The notes under the pieces were generated by a model. The model did no database searches, was not told the DNA's origin, and was given only the letters and a program-made list of their open reading frames with translations. Positions 50,858 to 60,294 of a stretch of 64,000 nt of DNA are shown here, piece after piece. A program made the translations under genes and the position numbers. Each line of letters opens with the position of its first letter. Positions within the stretch are counted from its first letter, which is position 1. Source of the DNA: Curtobacterium sp. MCLR17_007 (GTDB lineage: Bacteria; Actinomycetota; Actinomycetes; Actinomycetales; Microbacteriaceae); contig NZ_CP126271.1 in the NCBI RefSeq assembly GCF_003234655.2, forward strand, positions 744,001 to 808,000. Direction: 5' to 3'.

Positions 50858-51181
50858 ATGAACCAGCTTCAGTACACCAACACCAGGTTCGATCCGAATA
50901 GGACCAGACTGCACGACATCGCAAAGGACATGGCGGAGGCATTCGGGTACACAGCAACGCTCGGGATCGATAGTGAACTCGCGCAGCTACTCCGCCTGCG
51001 GGTGGCTCAGCTGAACCCCTGCTCGTACTGCCTCATTCTGCATACAGAGGCTGCGCACGCCGCGGGGTCCACGCCGGCGAAGGTGGCGCATTTGCTGAGC
51101 TGGCGAGAGAGCACCCTCTTCTCGCCGGAAAGCGCGGCGCTCGAGTGGCTGGTGCCGCGCTACCTGAGATTCTTCCGGTAA
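50858..51181 (+). pseudogene. AhpD-like protein, copy 3, C-terminally truncated
   Basis: 107 residues from ATG 50858. The first ~92 residues align with copy 2 (YTNTRFDPNRTRLHDIA, LRLRVAQLNPCSYCLILHTE with Cys55, Cys58 and His62, LSWRESTLFSPESAAL). It then diverges into EWLVPRYLRFFR and stops where copy 2 continues for ~75 residues including the helices needed for oligomerisation. The loss lies at the edge of the transposase region, so the end was probably cut off by recombination. Activity doubtful. Confidence 0.75.
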
Positions 51182-51424
51182 GCCGCTTGTCGTGGATGCT
51201 TCATGAACGCTGTCGGCAAGCAGCACCGCTACTCCTTCTGATCAACGAGAAGATGGAGCGCCCCCAACGCCCGGCACTTTGGCGTCGCCACAAAGACCTC
51301 TCGATCCAGTAAGCTTCGCCGGCCTCACTGTGGAGTCGGTCGCCATGTCCGCCCTTCTTCATCGCGCAGCGATCGCAGACCAGGGTCCTTGCAACGCCTC
51401 CAAGCGAGCGGGGGACCTCGCGAT

Positions 51425-51446
51425 TACATTGGACATGTCCAACGTA
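51425..51446. promoter_or_regulatory. Palindrome upstream of the transposase genes
   Basis: A 22-bp dyad, symmetric but for one pair, with core TTGGACATGTCCAA at 51429-51442. The half-site TTGGAC is that of the island operator but the arms are 4 bp closer. It could regulate the transposase genes or be a resolution site. The rest of 51182-51663 shows nothing else supported. Confidence 0.5.
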
Positions 51447-51663
51447 AATACCCGTTCAGTAGGGAAAAAACCTCTGATACGGTAGCGACCTGTGAGGCAT
51501 TCATCAGCGGCTCGGACCACCAACCCGTCACTAGCGCGCACTATGTCGGGCTGCTCTCCGGTGTCGGGATGGATGAGCGGACAACAACGGCCGTCGGGCC
51601 GGCCTATCGCCTCCGTGTCGCGAGTGAGGTGGGACCATCTCACTACCTGACGGCCCCTATCGC

Positions 51664-52788
51664 TTGGACGTCGCGACACTTCCCGGTGGTGAGCGGAGGT
51701 TCGTCATCGTGGACGCGTATGACCACCTGCACGCATCTTCTTCATGGCTCGCAGCCCTCGAAGACCTTGACAGATCTCCGAACACCGCGGAGCACTACGG
51801 GCGCCGTGTTGTCCGGTACCTGAACTGGACGCTCACAACGGCCGACTGGCGGGCGGTTTCCGTGAATCACCTCGTGTTGTGGCGGCGCGCGCTCATGGCG
51901 ACCTCGACCATGAACGCGGAAACTGTTGACGCGCACATTATCGCTATCCGATCATTCTACGAATGGGCAGCCACCAGGGAGTTGGTCCGGCCGTCCGTGG
52001 CAGCCCAGTTTTCAGAGATGAAGTGGTTCGCCCCGGGAAGTCCCGCTGGCGGCGAGCACGGACGTCATCGTTCGGTGACCGCGGAGAGGCTCCGCGGGGA
52101 GCCCCGGAAACCGTCTCCGCCACCTCGGTGGATTAGCGACCGTGGCGCGCGCGACAGGCTGGAGACCCTTGCTCTCCCGGCTCGCGACCGATTCCTCATC
52201 GATCTCCTGTACTTCACGGGAATTCGGGTGGGCGAGGCGGCCTCGTTGTTCACAGCCGACATGCACTTGGGTGGGGGAACCCGCAGTTCGGGGTGCAACA
52301 TTCGTGACCCCCACTTCCACGTCAAGATGGACAACCCTGTGACCAACGGCGCCCGCGCGAAGGGGGCCGAACGCACGCTGTTTGCAAAACAACTGCTTGT
52401 CGATGGGTACATCGACTACGTCATTCAGCGCAGGGAAATCCTCGGCAATAGTGATAACTCGCCGCACATGCTCGTAAATCTCTACACCCACGGGCGCGCA
52501 CTGGGCGAAGCCATGAAGGAGGATCGGATAGCAGAGATTGTCGAAGAGTGCGGCAAGAAGATTGACTATCCACTGAGTGGGCCGCACATGCTTCGGCACA
52601 CCTTCGCCACTCGGCTCGTGCGAGGGTACGACGTCCCTAAACAGCCCCTCGAAGTGGTGCAAGCCCTCATGGGGCACCGCAGCAAGCAATCAACCCAGAT
52701 CTATGTGCATGACGTTGAGATCGCGATGGTGGCTGCTCTCGACAGCCTTCCGACGCGTCGCCTCAACCTGGAGACACGCCGTGACTGA
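51664..52788 (+). CDS. tnpA: TnpA-like tyrosine recombinase
   Basis: 374 residues from TTG 51664; GTG 51709, which has GGAGG upstream, is a plausible alternative. The N-terminal SAM-like domain (SPNTAEHYGRRVVRYLNWTL) is followed by the catalytic domain with Arg188 (FTGIRVGEA), His308 and Arg311 (PHMLRHTFATR), His338 (LMGHRSKQ) and nucleophile Tyr347 (TQIYVHD). It is the first gene of the Tn554-type triad; the second overlaps it by 8 bp. It should catalyse excision and insertion with TnpB. Confidence 0.9.
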   Translation: MDVATLPGGERRFVIVDAYDHLHASSSWLAALEDLDRSPNTAEHYGRRVVRYLNWTLTTADWRAVSVNHLVLWRRALMATSTMNAETVDAHIIAIRSFYEWAATRELVRPSVAAQFSEMKWFAPGSPAGGEHGRHRSVTAERLRGEPRKPSPPPRWISDRGARDRLETLALPARDRFLIDLLYFTGIRVGEAASLFTADMHLGGGTRSSGCNIRDPHFHVKMDNPVTNGARAKGAERTLFAKQLLVDGYIDYVIQRREILGNSDNSPHMLVNLYTHGRALGEAMKEDRIAEIVEECGKKIDYPLSGPHMLRHTFATRLVRGYDVPKQPLEVVQALMGHRSKQSTQIYVHDVEIAMVAALDSLPTRRLNLETRRD

Positions 52789-55354
52789 ATTCGCTAACGA
52801 CTTTCGCACCTCGACGAGCCACGAACTGACGCCCTCACAAGAATGGGCAAATTACATTCGAGGTCGCGTGATGATGGACTGGCGGCCCGGTGAGTTCGAT
52901 CCCGACACTCTTGTATACACGCCTGACGTCGATAGGGCGGACACGTACCTGAGCCGGTGTTCGAAAGCAGGGTGCGAGACCAGGGTCCAGGGCAAGCTGT
53001 GCCCCGTGTGTCATAAAGAACGTAAGCGCCTCATGGCCGAGGGCGCCGACGCATTCAACCTTGCCGAATGGCTCGAAGTCCCACGCGAAAAGATCGAGCG
53101 GCCGACCAGTTGTGTGATCACCGGGTGTCAGCGCAGTGTCGTGAATACCGGGTTGTGCGTGAATCACCGAACTGCGTGGTGGGGCTGGAAGCGTCGCACG
53201 GGGAGGTCGGACATGGGGGAGTGGATCACTGAGCGGCGTCCGAAGCCCTTCCCTCCAGCCGAGCAAAAGTGTCGGGCGGTGATCTGTAAGCGGGATGGTG
53301 CGGGAGCTTGGGTCCTTTGTGACGTCCACGAAGGAGCCTGCCGTTCTTGGGCGAAGCGAATGGGCATCGGGAAGCCCAACCCTGCTGATGTCGAGAGTTG
53401 GCTGCACAATTATTTCGAGCTGCCTGTTTCCGCAGACCAGAAGTACACATACGCGCAGCGCACCGCGACGCCATTTCATCTACTTCGAGAGCCGATCCGG
53501 TCCGAGTTGCTGTTCGCCCTGCAGCAGAGAGACATATCCGCCAACGCGCACATCCCACCGATCCTCGTTCGCCGCGTGTATCAGTTGCTTCGCAACTCCG
53601 AGCACGAGACGCTCGTCGGTCTCAACGCCTTGAACCTCCCGACGCCACACGCGAACATCGCAGGCTTCTATCGGGATCTGCAGTCCAGGATTGACCAGGC
53701 GCATCGTGAGTGGGCGGGGGAGCAGGGGCGGACGTTTGGGCTGTATTTCCTCACAGACCTCGACTTGAAATACTCAGTGAAGCCAGTCCACCGGCGGACG
53801 CGGATCGACCTGCGTGAACTGAGGCTACGTTGGTGGGTGGAAAGCGTGGATTCATACATCCTCGAGGCTGGTCCCCATGGGCGGAACAAGCTCGAAGCCG
53901 CGGTTCGAGTCGCACGGATTGTCGACCAAGTTCTTCACGCGAGAGGAACGCCCGTTGAAGCGCTCGGAGGGGCCGACGCCACCGCCGTCCTGAAAGCGAT
54001 TCGTAAGGCGTGGGACACGATCCACGCTCAACGGCTCGCCCTCGCCGCGCTGAGGGGAATGCTTGATTTCTTTCGCGCCTCGGAGGACTTTCTCCCGGTC
54101 TGGCGACGGCTGCCAGCCACCTTCGACCGCGAATTCCTGCGTCAAAAGGCTGTTGGCAAACCGCCGGGCGGCAAGGAGCATGATGACTCTTTCCGATTCA
54201 TCCCGCAACCAATTGTCGACTGGTTGATGGACCACCTGCATCTCCTACAGCGACACTCAGCCCTAGTCACGGCCGAAGCGAAGGTCATGATCTACTTGCA
54301 AGAGCGATGCGGACGTCGAACTTCTGAGACGGTTCGGCTAAAGGAAGAATGCATCTCGTATGACAGTGCCGGGCAGGCCTACCTCGAGTGGGATCGCGTC
54401 AAGCCACCCTTCGGTCGTGGCACGCGTCTCCCGATCCACAAGGATGTTCACGATGCAATCAGGCAATGGCAAGAAATCAAGATCGAGCACGGCATCGAGT
54501 CTCAGTGGCTCTTTCCTACGGACCGAGGAAGAAAGGACGCGCCGCGTTCAGCAGCATTCTTGAACGCAAGGATCGACGAGCTCGTAGCCGTTGTGCTCGA
54601 CGAAGCTCCGTTCATGGAAGAGGTGGAAGGCGCAGACGGAAACTACATCAGGTTCGATCTGACAACTATCGACGCGTACGCCTTTCGCCATGCATTCGCG
54701 CAACGTCATGCCGATGCGACCGACCGTGAGGGGCGTCCGACTTGCACTCCGGAGGAACTGCAGGAGTGGATGGGCCATAAGAGTTTCAAGACGACGATGA
54801 ACTACTTTCTCATCACCAGCAGACGAAAGCGGCACGCGATGTCGTCGCTTCCCTCGCGGCGGCTCAACTGGTCAGGTGAAGCAGTTACTGTGGATCGAGA
54901 GCGCGATGGTTTCACCAAGTTGGCTGTCTCTCTTGGGTCATGCACGGAGCCCGCTAACGTGGCGGCCGGCGGTGCTGCATGTGCGATGGATCATGTCTGC
55001 GAATCATGCCCGTTCTTCCTGGTCGATCCTTTCGAAAGAGACGGACTGCTAGCAAAGCGTCTGTATCTGCAGGCACAGATTGAGCGCGTGCGAATCATCG
55101 CGCCGGACAGTCACATGATTAGTCACTACGAGCGCAGAACACGCGACTGCGACCGAATTCTCGCCGGCATTGATTCCTACATCGATAATCTGCCTGAAAT
55201 GGAAAGGTCATCAATACACCTAGCTCTCGAGAAGATGGAGGACATTCGGCGTCGAGCTGGCGCTCCCCGTCGTATCGACCTTCGTGCTATTCATGGCGAA
55301 TTCTCGCATCTGTCGGACATCGAGCGCGCCGGCGCAACGAAGGGCATCGAATGA
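52781..55354 (+). CDS. tnpB: TnpB-like large tyrosine recombinase with zinc-finger N-terminus
   Basis: 857 residues from GTG 52781, longer than the ~630 of Tn554 TnpB. The added N-terminus holds three similar cysteine units: CSKAGCETRVQGKLCPVCHK, CVITGCQRSVVNTGLCVNH and CRAVICKRDGAGAWVLCDVH, likely small zinc fingers for DNA binding. The recombinase part has Arg513 in CGRRTSETVRL, AYAFRHAFAQRH (the usual first His replaced by Tyr), WMGHKSFKTT and the nucleophile in NYFLIT. A Cys-rich segment (CAMDHVCESCPFF) lies after the active site, as in TnpB relatives. Confidence 0.88.
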   Translation: MTEFANDFRTSTSHELTPSQEWANYIRGRVMMDWRPGEFDPDTLVYTPDVDRADTYLSRCSKAGCETRVQGKLCPVCHKERKRLMAEGADAFNLAEWLEVPREKIERPTSCVITGCQRSVVNTGLCVNHRTAWWGWKRRTGRSDMGEWITERRPKPFPPAEQKCRAVICKRDGAGAWVLCDVHEGACRSWAKRMGIGKPNPADVESWLHNYFELPVSADQKYTYAQRTATPFHLLREPIRSELLFALQQRDISANAHIPPILVRRVYQLLRNSEHETLVGLNALNLPTPHANIAGFYRDLQSRIDQAHREWAGEQGRTFGLYFLTDLDLKYSVKPVHRRTRIDLRELRLRWWVESVDSYILEAGPHGRNKLEAAVRVARIVDQVLHARGTPVEALGGADATAVLKAIRKAWDTIHAQRLALAALRGMLDFFRASEDFLPVWRRLPATFDREFLRQKAVGKPPGGKEHDDSFRFIPQPIVDWLMDHLHLLQRHSALVTAEAKVMIYLQERCGRRTSETVRLKEECISYDSAGQAYLEWDRVKPPFGRGTRLPIHKDVHDAIRQWQEIKIEHGIESQWLFPTDRGRKDAPRSAAFLNARIDELVAVVLDEAPFMEEVEGADGNYIRFDLTTIDAYAFRHAFAQRHADATDREGRPTCTPEELQEWMGHKSFKTTMNYFLITSRRKRHAMSSLPSRRLNWSGEAVTVDRERDGFTKLAVSLGSCTEPANVAAGGAACAMDHVCESCPFFLVDPFERDGLLAKRLYLQAQIERVRIIAPDSHMISHYERRTRDCDRILAGIDSYIDNLPEMERSSIHLALEKMEDIRRRAGAPRRIDLRAIHGEFSHLSDIERAGATKGIE

Positions 55355-55989
55355 GTCGTGGCGCAATTCAAGGCCTCCATGCAAGTCGTAGACAAGCGTC
55401 TCTTGACAAAAGAGCGGCGGTGTTACGGGCCTTGGACGCGGCGATGGATTCAAGCGAGAAGATCACCATATCCGGAGTCGCCCGTGAAGCGCGCGTCTCG
55501 CGCGAGTTCATTCATACTCAGGGTGATCTGGCCGAGCGTATTCGTCAGTCGGGTCGCCAGCAGGCAGAATTACGGCGCCGGCTTGAAAGCGACGAGGCGA
55601 ACTGGCGCGAGGGTCAGGCGGTAGATCGAGCGACCTTGATGAAGAAGCTTGTAGAGCAGCGCAAACGAATCGGTAGTCTCGAACAGAAAGTCGATGAACT
55701 GCGAGCCGCAAGGAGGCGCCTACTAGGCGAGCGGCTGGTCGCGCTTGACTCCCCCAGCTCAATCGAAACGCTCGAGGCGCTGGTGACCTCGGAACACTTC
55801 GCTTCAGAGAACGAACGACTGCAACGCGAGCTGGACGAAGCAGTCAAACTGTCCACCCGGTTGAGGGGTGAACTCGGAGGCGCTCGTGAGCTACTACGTG
55901 AGTTACTCCGCGACTCGGCCGGGGAAGAGGCATTGCGTCCCATCGTCCCCATTCGTTCAGCCGACCCTAGACCTGGTGATTCGGTTTAG
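55351..55989 (+). CDS. tnpC: TnpC-like coiled-coil protein (DUF6262)
   Basis: 212 residues, ATGA overlap with tnpB. An N-terminal basic HTH-like part (RAAVLRALDAAMDSSEKITISGVAREARVSREFIHT) and a long coiled coil (LMKKLVEQRKRIGSLEQKVDELRAARRRLL and onward). This matches the accessory protein of Tn554-type elements, thought to orient or stimulate the recombinases. It ends ~80 bp from the right terminus. Confidence 0.82.
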   Translation: MSRGAIQGLHASRRQASLDKRAAVLRALDAAMDSSEKITISGVAREARVSREFIHTQGDLAERIRQSGRQQAELRRRLESDEANWREGQAVDRATLMKKLVEQRKRIGSLEQKVDELRAARRRLLGERLVALDSPSSIETLEALVTSEHFASENERLQRELDEAVKLSTRLRGELGGARELLRELLRDSAGEEALRPIVPIRSADPRPGDSV

Positions 55990-56003
55990 CCACGACGGCC
56001 GTG

Positions 56004-56020
56004 CCTGACAGAGCCTGACA
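56004..56020 (-). repeat. Right subterminal TGTCAGG pair
   Basis: CCTGACA at 56004 and 56014, the inverse of the left-end pair and with the same 10-bp spacing. Confidence 0.65.
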
Positions 56021-56059
56021 CCCCTGGGCCCGCTACTACGGGCAGATCGTTCGTCGACC

Positions 56060-56068
56060 CCGGATAAC
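56060..56068 (-). repeat. Right terminal inverted repeat of the transposon
   Basis: CCGGATAAC, the inverse complement of GTTATCCGG at 32890-32898, four bases inside the resumption of GH10 coding sequence. Confidence 0.7.
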
Positions 56069-56072
56069 CTCA

Positions 56073-56413
56073 GGGTGGCCCTTGAGTGCGACGCCGCGCT
56101 CCCGGAACCAGCGCGCCGCCTGCTGCAGCCGCCCGGTGTCGGGCTTCCCGCGCTCCGGCTCGAACCGACCCCAGTAGAACGGCAGCGTCGCGGTGTTGAA
56201 GACGTCCGTGTACAGCGCGGCCAGGTCCTCGGTGCCGACCGGGTCCGTTTCGCCGTTGGCCAGCGGGACGAAGTCGAAGCCGATGTTGCCGAAGGCGAAC
56301 GCGTGCCGGGTCTGCGCCACCGTGACCGCGACGTCGGGCAGCGGTGCTCCCGCGGCGTCGACGACGGTCAGGACGGTCTCGCCGAACCGGTGCGCGGGAG
56401 CGGACGTCGGCAT
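56073..56413 (-). pseudogene. GH10 endo-1,4-beta-xylanase, N-terminal fragment
   Basis: 114 residues from ATG 56413, starting in overlap with the esterase stop. RFGETVLTVVDAAGAPLPDVAVTVAQTRHAFAFGNIGFDF is the GH10 N-terminal strand region with a short CBM-like lead, and FNTATLPFYWGRFEPERGKPDT with RGVALKGHP are core GH10 motifs. After GHP the frame runs into transposon sequence for 11 meaningless codons and stops at 56036. No signal peptide, so the intact enzyme was intracellular. Catalytic residues are in the other fragment. Confidence 0.92.
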
Positions 56414-57426
56414 CAGCGCCGCCCGTCACGTTCGCGCAGGAAGGCCACCTGCCGCTCCCAGTGCCGGAAGCCACCGCCCCCGTGGCCGTTGTACGGGTAG
56501 ACCTCGATCTGTCGGTCCGTCGATGCCAGGGCGTTGTACGCCGCGAACGTCGTCCGCGGGGGCACGACCTCGTCCATGAGCGCGACGGAGAACAGCGCGG
56601 GTGCGTCGATCCGCGCGGCGAAGTTGACGCCGTCCAGGTAGGACGCGGTCGTCCACACGGTCTCGGCCGCATCCCGGTGCACGGCCAGGTAGCGGACGAG
56701 CTCCTGGTACGGGTCGCTCAGCGCCACGAGCGCGCCGTGCTCCCAGTCGCACAGGAACGCCACGTCGGGCAGCACGGCCACGATCGGTCCCACGTGCGCC
56801 TGGACCAGCGCTGCGGCCGCGATCGCGATCCCGCCCCCCTGGCTGCCGCCGGTGAGCGCGATCCGGTCCGGGTCGACGCCGGGCAGCGTGCGGACCGCGT
56901 CGACGAGCCGCACGGCGTCGGTGTAGACGCGGCGGTAGTGGTGGTCCTCGGGGCGGTCGATCCCGCTCGTCATCCAGCCGCCGATGTGCGGGCCGGCACC
57001 GTGTGGGTCCGGGGTGTCGCCCCCGCCCCACCCGCTGCCCTGACCGCGGGTGTCCATCACGACGTGCACATACCCGGCGAGCGCCCATGCGACTCGTTCT
57101 CCCGGGCGACCGCGACCTCCGTTGTAGCCGAGGAACTCGACCACGACCGGCAGCCGTGCGTCGTCCGATCCGGAGCTGGCTCCCGCTGGACGGGTCACCC
57201 AGGCGCGGACGGGGTCGGCCGCGAACCCCGGGAAGGTCAGGTCCTCGATCACGAGCCCCGTCACCGGGGTGTCCGCGGGGACGGTCACGGGGTGGGCGCC
57301 GGTCTGCTCGGCGGCGGCGCGGGCCTGGGCGATCGTGTCGGCCCAGAAGGCGTCGAAGTCCTCGGGCTCACGGACGCTCGGGCGGTGGGAACGCAGTTCC
57401 TCGAGGGGCAGGTCGGTCAGCGGCAT
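56413..57426 (-). CDS. Acetyl xylan esterase / cephalosporin-C deacetylase (CE7)
   Basis: 337 residues. CE7 pattern: VEFLGYNGGRG, DTRGQGSGWGGGDTPD, nucleophile elbow TGGSQGGGIAIAAAAL, catalytic Asp near SVALMDEVVPPRT and His in NGHGGGGFRHWERQ. It removes acetyl groups from xylo-oligosaccharides inside the cell. It was co-transcribed with the GH10 gene (1-bp stop/start overlap), so the transposon cut the second gene of a xylan operon. Confidence 0.93.
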   Translation of the reverse strand: MPLTDLPLEELRSHRPSVREPEDFDAFWADTIAQARAAAEQTGAHPVTVPADTPVTGLVIEDLTFPGFAADPVRAWVTRPAGASSGSDDARLPVVVEFLGYNGGRGRPGERVAWALAGYVHVVMDTRGQGSGWGGGDTPDPHGAGPHIGGWMTSGIDRPEDHHYRRVYTDAVRLVDAVRTLPGVDPDRIALTGGSQGGGIAIAAAALVQAHVGPIVAVLPDVAFLCDWEHGALVALSDPYQELVRYLAVHRDAAETVWTTASYLDGVNFAARIDAPALFSVALMDEVVPPRTTFAAYNALASTDRQIEVYPYNGHGGGGFRHWERQVAFLRERDGRR

Positions 57427-57447
57427 CGGTGTCCTCCGGGGACGGTG

Positions 57448-57481
57448 GTGCCCCCGACACCCGAGCGGGTGCCGGGGGCAC
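57448..57481 (-). terminator. Terminator between xylB and the esterase
   Basis: GTGCCCCCGACACCC and GGGTGCCGGGGGCAC, 15-bp arms with one mismatch and a GAGC loop, 15 bp past the xylB stop. It separates the xylAB unit from the esterase-GH10 unit. Confidence 0.75.
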
Positions 57482-57495
57482 GGTGGTGATGTGGG

Positions 57496-59007
57496 TCAGG
57501 ACGCGGCGACGGCGTCCCGGTAGTGCTGCAGGACCTCGGGTCGCGGGTCCGCGGCGACGGTCGTCGTCGCGAGCATCCACGTCGGCAGGGTCCCGGTGAG
57601 CGCCCAGGCGGCCTGTCGCGCAGCGCCGGCGGCGACGTACTCGCCCGGTTCGGGCAGGTGCACGTCGCGCCCGAACACCTGCGCGGCGATCGTCCGGACG
57701 GCCTCGTTGCGCGCAGCCCCGCCGATCAGCAGGAGTCGGTCCACGGTGACACCCGACGCCTCGACAGCAGCGAGGCCGTCCGCGAGCGCGCAGAGCATGC
57801 CCTCGAACGCCGCGCGGGCCAGGTGCTCCCGGTCGGTCGTCCCCGGGGTCATGCCGACGAGCGACGCCGTGGCGTCCGGTCGGTTCGGGGTGCGCTCGCC
57901 GACGAAGTACGGCACGAGCACCAGCCCCTCGGCGCCGGCAGGAGCACGCAGTGCCAGCTCGCCGAGCTCGCCGTGGTCGACGCCGAGCAGGCCGCCGATC
58001 ACCTCGAGCACGCGGGCCGCGTTGAGCGTCGTGACGATCGGGAGGCGCGCCCCCGTCGCGTCGGCGAAGCCCGCCACGGTCCCGCTCGGGTCCGCGAGCG
58101 CGGCGTCGGTCACGCCGAACACCGTCCCGCTGGTCCCGAGGGACACCGCGACGTCGCCCGGGCCGAGGCCCAGGCCGAGCGCCGCGCCCGCGTTGTCGCC
58201 GGTGCCGGCGCCGACGACGAGTCCGCGGTGCAGGACACCGCCGCCGGGCAGCGGCACGTCGGTCTCGAGCGTGCCCATCGCCTGGTCGGGGTCGACGACC
58301 CGGGGGACGACGACCGCGTCCTCGTCGCCGGTGCCCGCGATGCGCATCCGGCGTCCCAGGGCGAGCTCGAACAGCTCCGGGTCGTACTCGCGTCGAGCCG
58401 GGTCCCAGTACGCGGTGCCGCTGGCGTCCGACGCGTCGGTCGCCAGGGCGTCGAGGTCGGCGCCGAGCGGGCTCTCGTCCGCCGGGCCGTACCCGCGCAG
58501 CCGCCATGACAGCCAGTCGTGGGGGAGTGCCACGGCCGCCACCCGGCCTGCGTTCTCCGGCTCGGCGTCGCGGAGCCACCGCAGCTTGGTCCCGGTGAAC
58601 GAGGCCACCGGGACCAGTCCCGTGCGGGTGACCCAGGCTTCCCGACCGAGCTCGTCGACCATCTGGGCGGCCGCGTCGGCGCTGCGGACGTCGTTCCACA
58701 GGAGTGCGTCGCGGACGACCCGGCCGTCCTCGTCCAGCGCGACCATGCCGTGCTGCTGGCCGGCGACGGCGATCGCCGCGACGTCGTCGAGCCCGCCGGC
58801 GTCCGCGATCGCGGTGCCGAGCGCGGTCCACCAGTGCTCGGGATCGACCGAGGTGCCGTCCGGGTGGGACGCGCGGCCCTCACGGACGATCGCTCCGGTG
58901 TGGGCGTCGCGGATGGTGACCTTGCAGGACTGGGTCGAGGAGTCGACCCCGGCGACGAGCGTGCCGTCGCCGGAGTCGACCGTGCCCGGACGGATGTCAG
59001 ACGTCAA
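57496..59007 (-). CDS. xylB: Xylulokinase
   Basis: 503 residues from TTG 59007, inside a TTGA overlap with the xylA stop; no ATG or GTG is available near the family start. FGGY kinase features: [67 protein letters not shown] and [29 protein letters not shown]. It phosphorylates D-xylulose for the pentose phosphate pathway. Confidence 0.94.
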   Translation of the reverse strand: MTSDIRPGTVDSGDGTLVAGVDSSTQSCKVTIRDAHTGAIVREGRASHPDGTSVDPEHWWTALGTAIADAGGLDDVAAIAVAGQQHGMVALDEDGRVVRDALLWNDVRSADAAAQMVDELGREAWVTRTGLVPVASFTGTKLRWLRDAEPENAGRVAAVALPHDWLSWRLRGYGPADESPLGADLDALATDASDASGTAYWDPARREYDPELFELALGRRMRIAGTGDEDAVVVPRVVDPDQAMGTLETDVPLPGGGVLHRGLVVGAGTGDNAGAALGLGLGPGDVAVSLGTSGTVFGVTDAALADPSGTVAGFADATGARLPIVTTLNAARVLEVIGGLLGVDHGELGELALRAPAGAEGLVLVPYFVGERTPNRPDATASLVGMTPGTTDREHLARAAFEGMLCALADGLAAVEASGVTVDRLLLIGGAARNEAVRTIAAQVFGRDVHLPEPGEYVAAGAARQAAWALTGTLPTWMLATTTVAADPRPEVLQHYRDAVAAS

Positions 59008-60197
59008 TTCCGCGCGCCCATGAGGTGCTCGACGGCGAGCTGCTGCAGGCGGACGAACCCGAAGCCCTTGGCGCCGAAGTACGCGTCGGCGTCGAAGTCC
59101 TCGTACGCCGAGCGGTCGGCGAGCACGTCGTCGTAGGACTCGCCCGGGTTGAGCGTCGGGGTGCTCAGCTCGTCGACCTTCGACGCCTGCAGCGCCGCCT
59201 GGACCTCGGGGTCGGCGCGGAATGCCTGCGCACGCTCCTTGAGCAGCAGGTACATGCGCATGTTCGCCGCCGCGGAGTCCCAGACGCCCGAGATGTCCTC
59301 GGTGCGGCTCGGCTTGTAGTCGAAGTGGCGGGGGCCGTCGTATGCGACGCCGCCCTGGGGTGCGCCGTGTTCGAGCAGGTCGACGAGCGAGAACGCGTTC
59401 TGCAGGTCGCCGTGACCGAAGACCAGGTCCTGGTCGTACTTGATGCCGCGCTGCCCGTTGAGGTCGATGTGGAAGAGCTTGCCCTGGTAGAGCGCCTGGG
59501 CGATGCCGGCCGTGAAGTTCAGGCCCGCCATCTGCTCGTGGCCGACCTCGGGGTTCACGCCGAACAGCTCCGGACGCTCGAGGGTGTCGATGAAGGCGAT
59601 CGCGTGGCCGAGGGTCGGCAGCAGGATGTCGCCGCGGGGCTCGTTCGGCTTCGGCTCGATCGCGAAGCGGATGTCGTAGCCCTTGTCGGTGACGTACTGC
59701 GCGAGCAGGTCGACCGACTCCTTGTAGCGGGAGAGCGCGGCCTGCACGTCCTTGGCGGAGTCGTACTCGGCGCCCTCGCGGCCACCCCACATCACGAAGG
59801 TCTTCGCACCGAGCTCGGCGGCGAGGTCGACGTTGCGGAGCACCTTGCGGAGCGCGAAGCGGCGGACCTGGCGGTCGTTCGAGGTGAAGCCGCCGTCCTT
59901 GAAGACGGGGGCGGAGAACAGGTTCGTCGTGACCATCGGCACGACGATCCCGGTGGACTCGAGCGCGCCCTTGAGGCGGTCGATCTGGGTCTGGCGCTCG
60001 GCGTCGGTCGAGCCGAACGCGAACAGGTCGTCGTCGTGGAAGGTCAGGCCGTAGGCGCCGAGCTCGTCGAGCTTCTCGACCGCCTCGACCACGTCGAGCT
60101 GGGGGCGGGTGGGCCCGCCGAAGGGGTCCGAGCCGTTGTAGCCGATGGTCCAGAGACCGAAGGAGAACTTGTCTGCACGGGTGGGCGTCGCTGCCAT
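59004..60197 (-). CDS. xylA: Xylose isomerase (group I)
   Basis: 397 residues from ATG 60197. [22 protein letters not shown], catalytic His in [11 protein letters not shown], metal-site segments [47 protein letters not shown] and PRHFDYKP are complete; length is typical of the short actinobacterial class. It converts D-xylose to D-xylulose. The divergent promoter region holds a dyad probably bound by a ROK-type XylR not encoded in this window. Confidence 0.96.
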   Translation of the reverse strand: MAATPTRADKFSFGLWTIGYNGSDPFGGPTRPQLDVVEAVEKLDELGAYGLTFHDDDLFAFGSTDAERQTQIDRLKGALESTGIVVPMVTTNLFSAPVFKDGGFTSNDRQVRRFALRKVLRNVDLAAELGAKTFVMWGGREGAEYDSAKDVQAALSRYKESVDLLAQYVTDKGYDIRFAIEPKPNEPRGDILLPTLGHAIAFIDTLERPELFGVNPEVGHEQMAGLNFTAGIAQALYQGKLFHIDLNGQRGIKYDQDLVFGHGDLQNAFSLVDLLEHGAPQGGVAYDGPRHFDYKPSRTEDISGVWDSAAANMRMYLLLKERAQAFRADPEVQAALQASKVDELSTPTLNPGESYDDVLADRSAYEDFDADAYFGAKGFGFVRLQQLAVEHLMGARN

Positions 60198-60225
60198 GGT
60201 GGTCACCGTTCGTCGTCGAAACAAA

Positions 60226-60244
60226 ATGTTGCCGCGCCCAACAT
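60226..60244. promoter_or_regulatory. XylR-type operator between xylA and the divergent operon
   Basis: ATGTTG and CAACAT, 6-bp perfect arms around 7 bp, in an A/T-rich patch. It overlaps a possible -35 TTGCCG (60229-60234) whose -10 would be TAGTGT (60251-60256) for the rightward operon. Similar dyads bind ROK-family xylose repressors. Confidence 0.65.
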
Positions 60245-60294
60245 AAGCGGTAGTGTTGACTCTGGCAAGGACGTGATCGCAAGGGAGCGAACGG

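Larger units (their letters stand above)
32890..56072 (+). mobile_element. 23-kb Tn554-family-like transposon inserted in the GH10 gene
   Basis: The borders are set by where the GH10 protein stops making sense: the N-terminal piece reads ...LKGHP and then random codons from 56072 inward, and the C-terminal piece resumes with LVWH at 32888. The exact cut is uncertain by a few bases. Ends carry inverted GTTATCCGG and clustered TGTCAGG words. The right end encodes TnpA-, TnpB- and TnpC-like proteins in the order and overlap style of Tn554. Cargo: an ATPase-nuclease pair and an oxidative-repair set under a shared operator. No target duplication is seen, as expected for this family. Confidence 0.85.
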
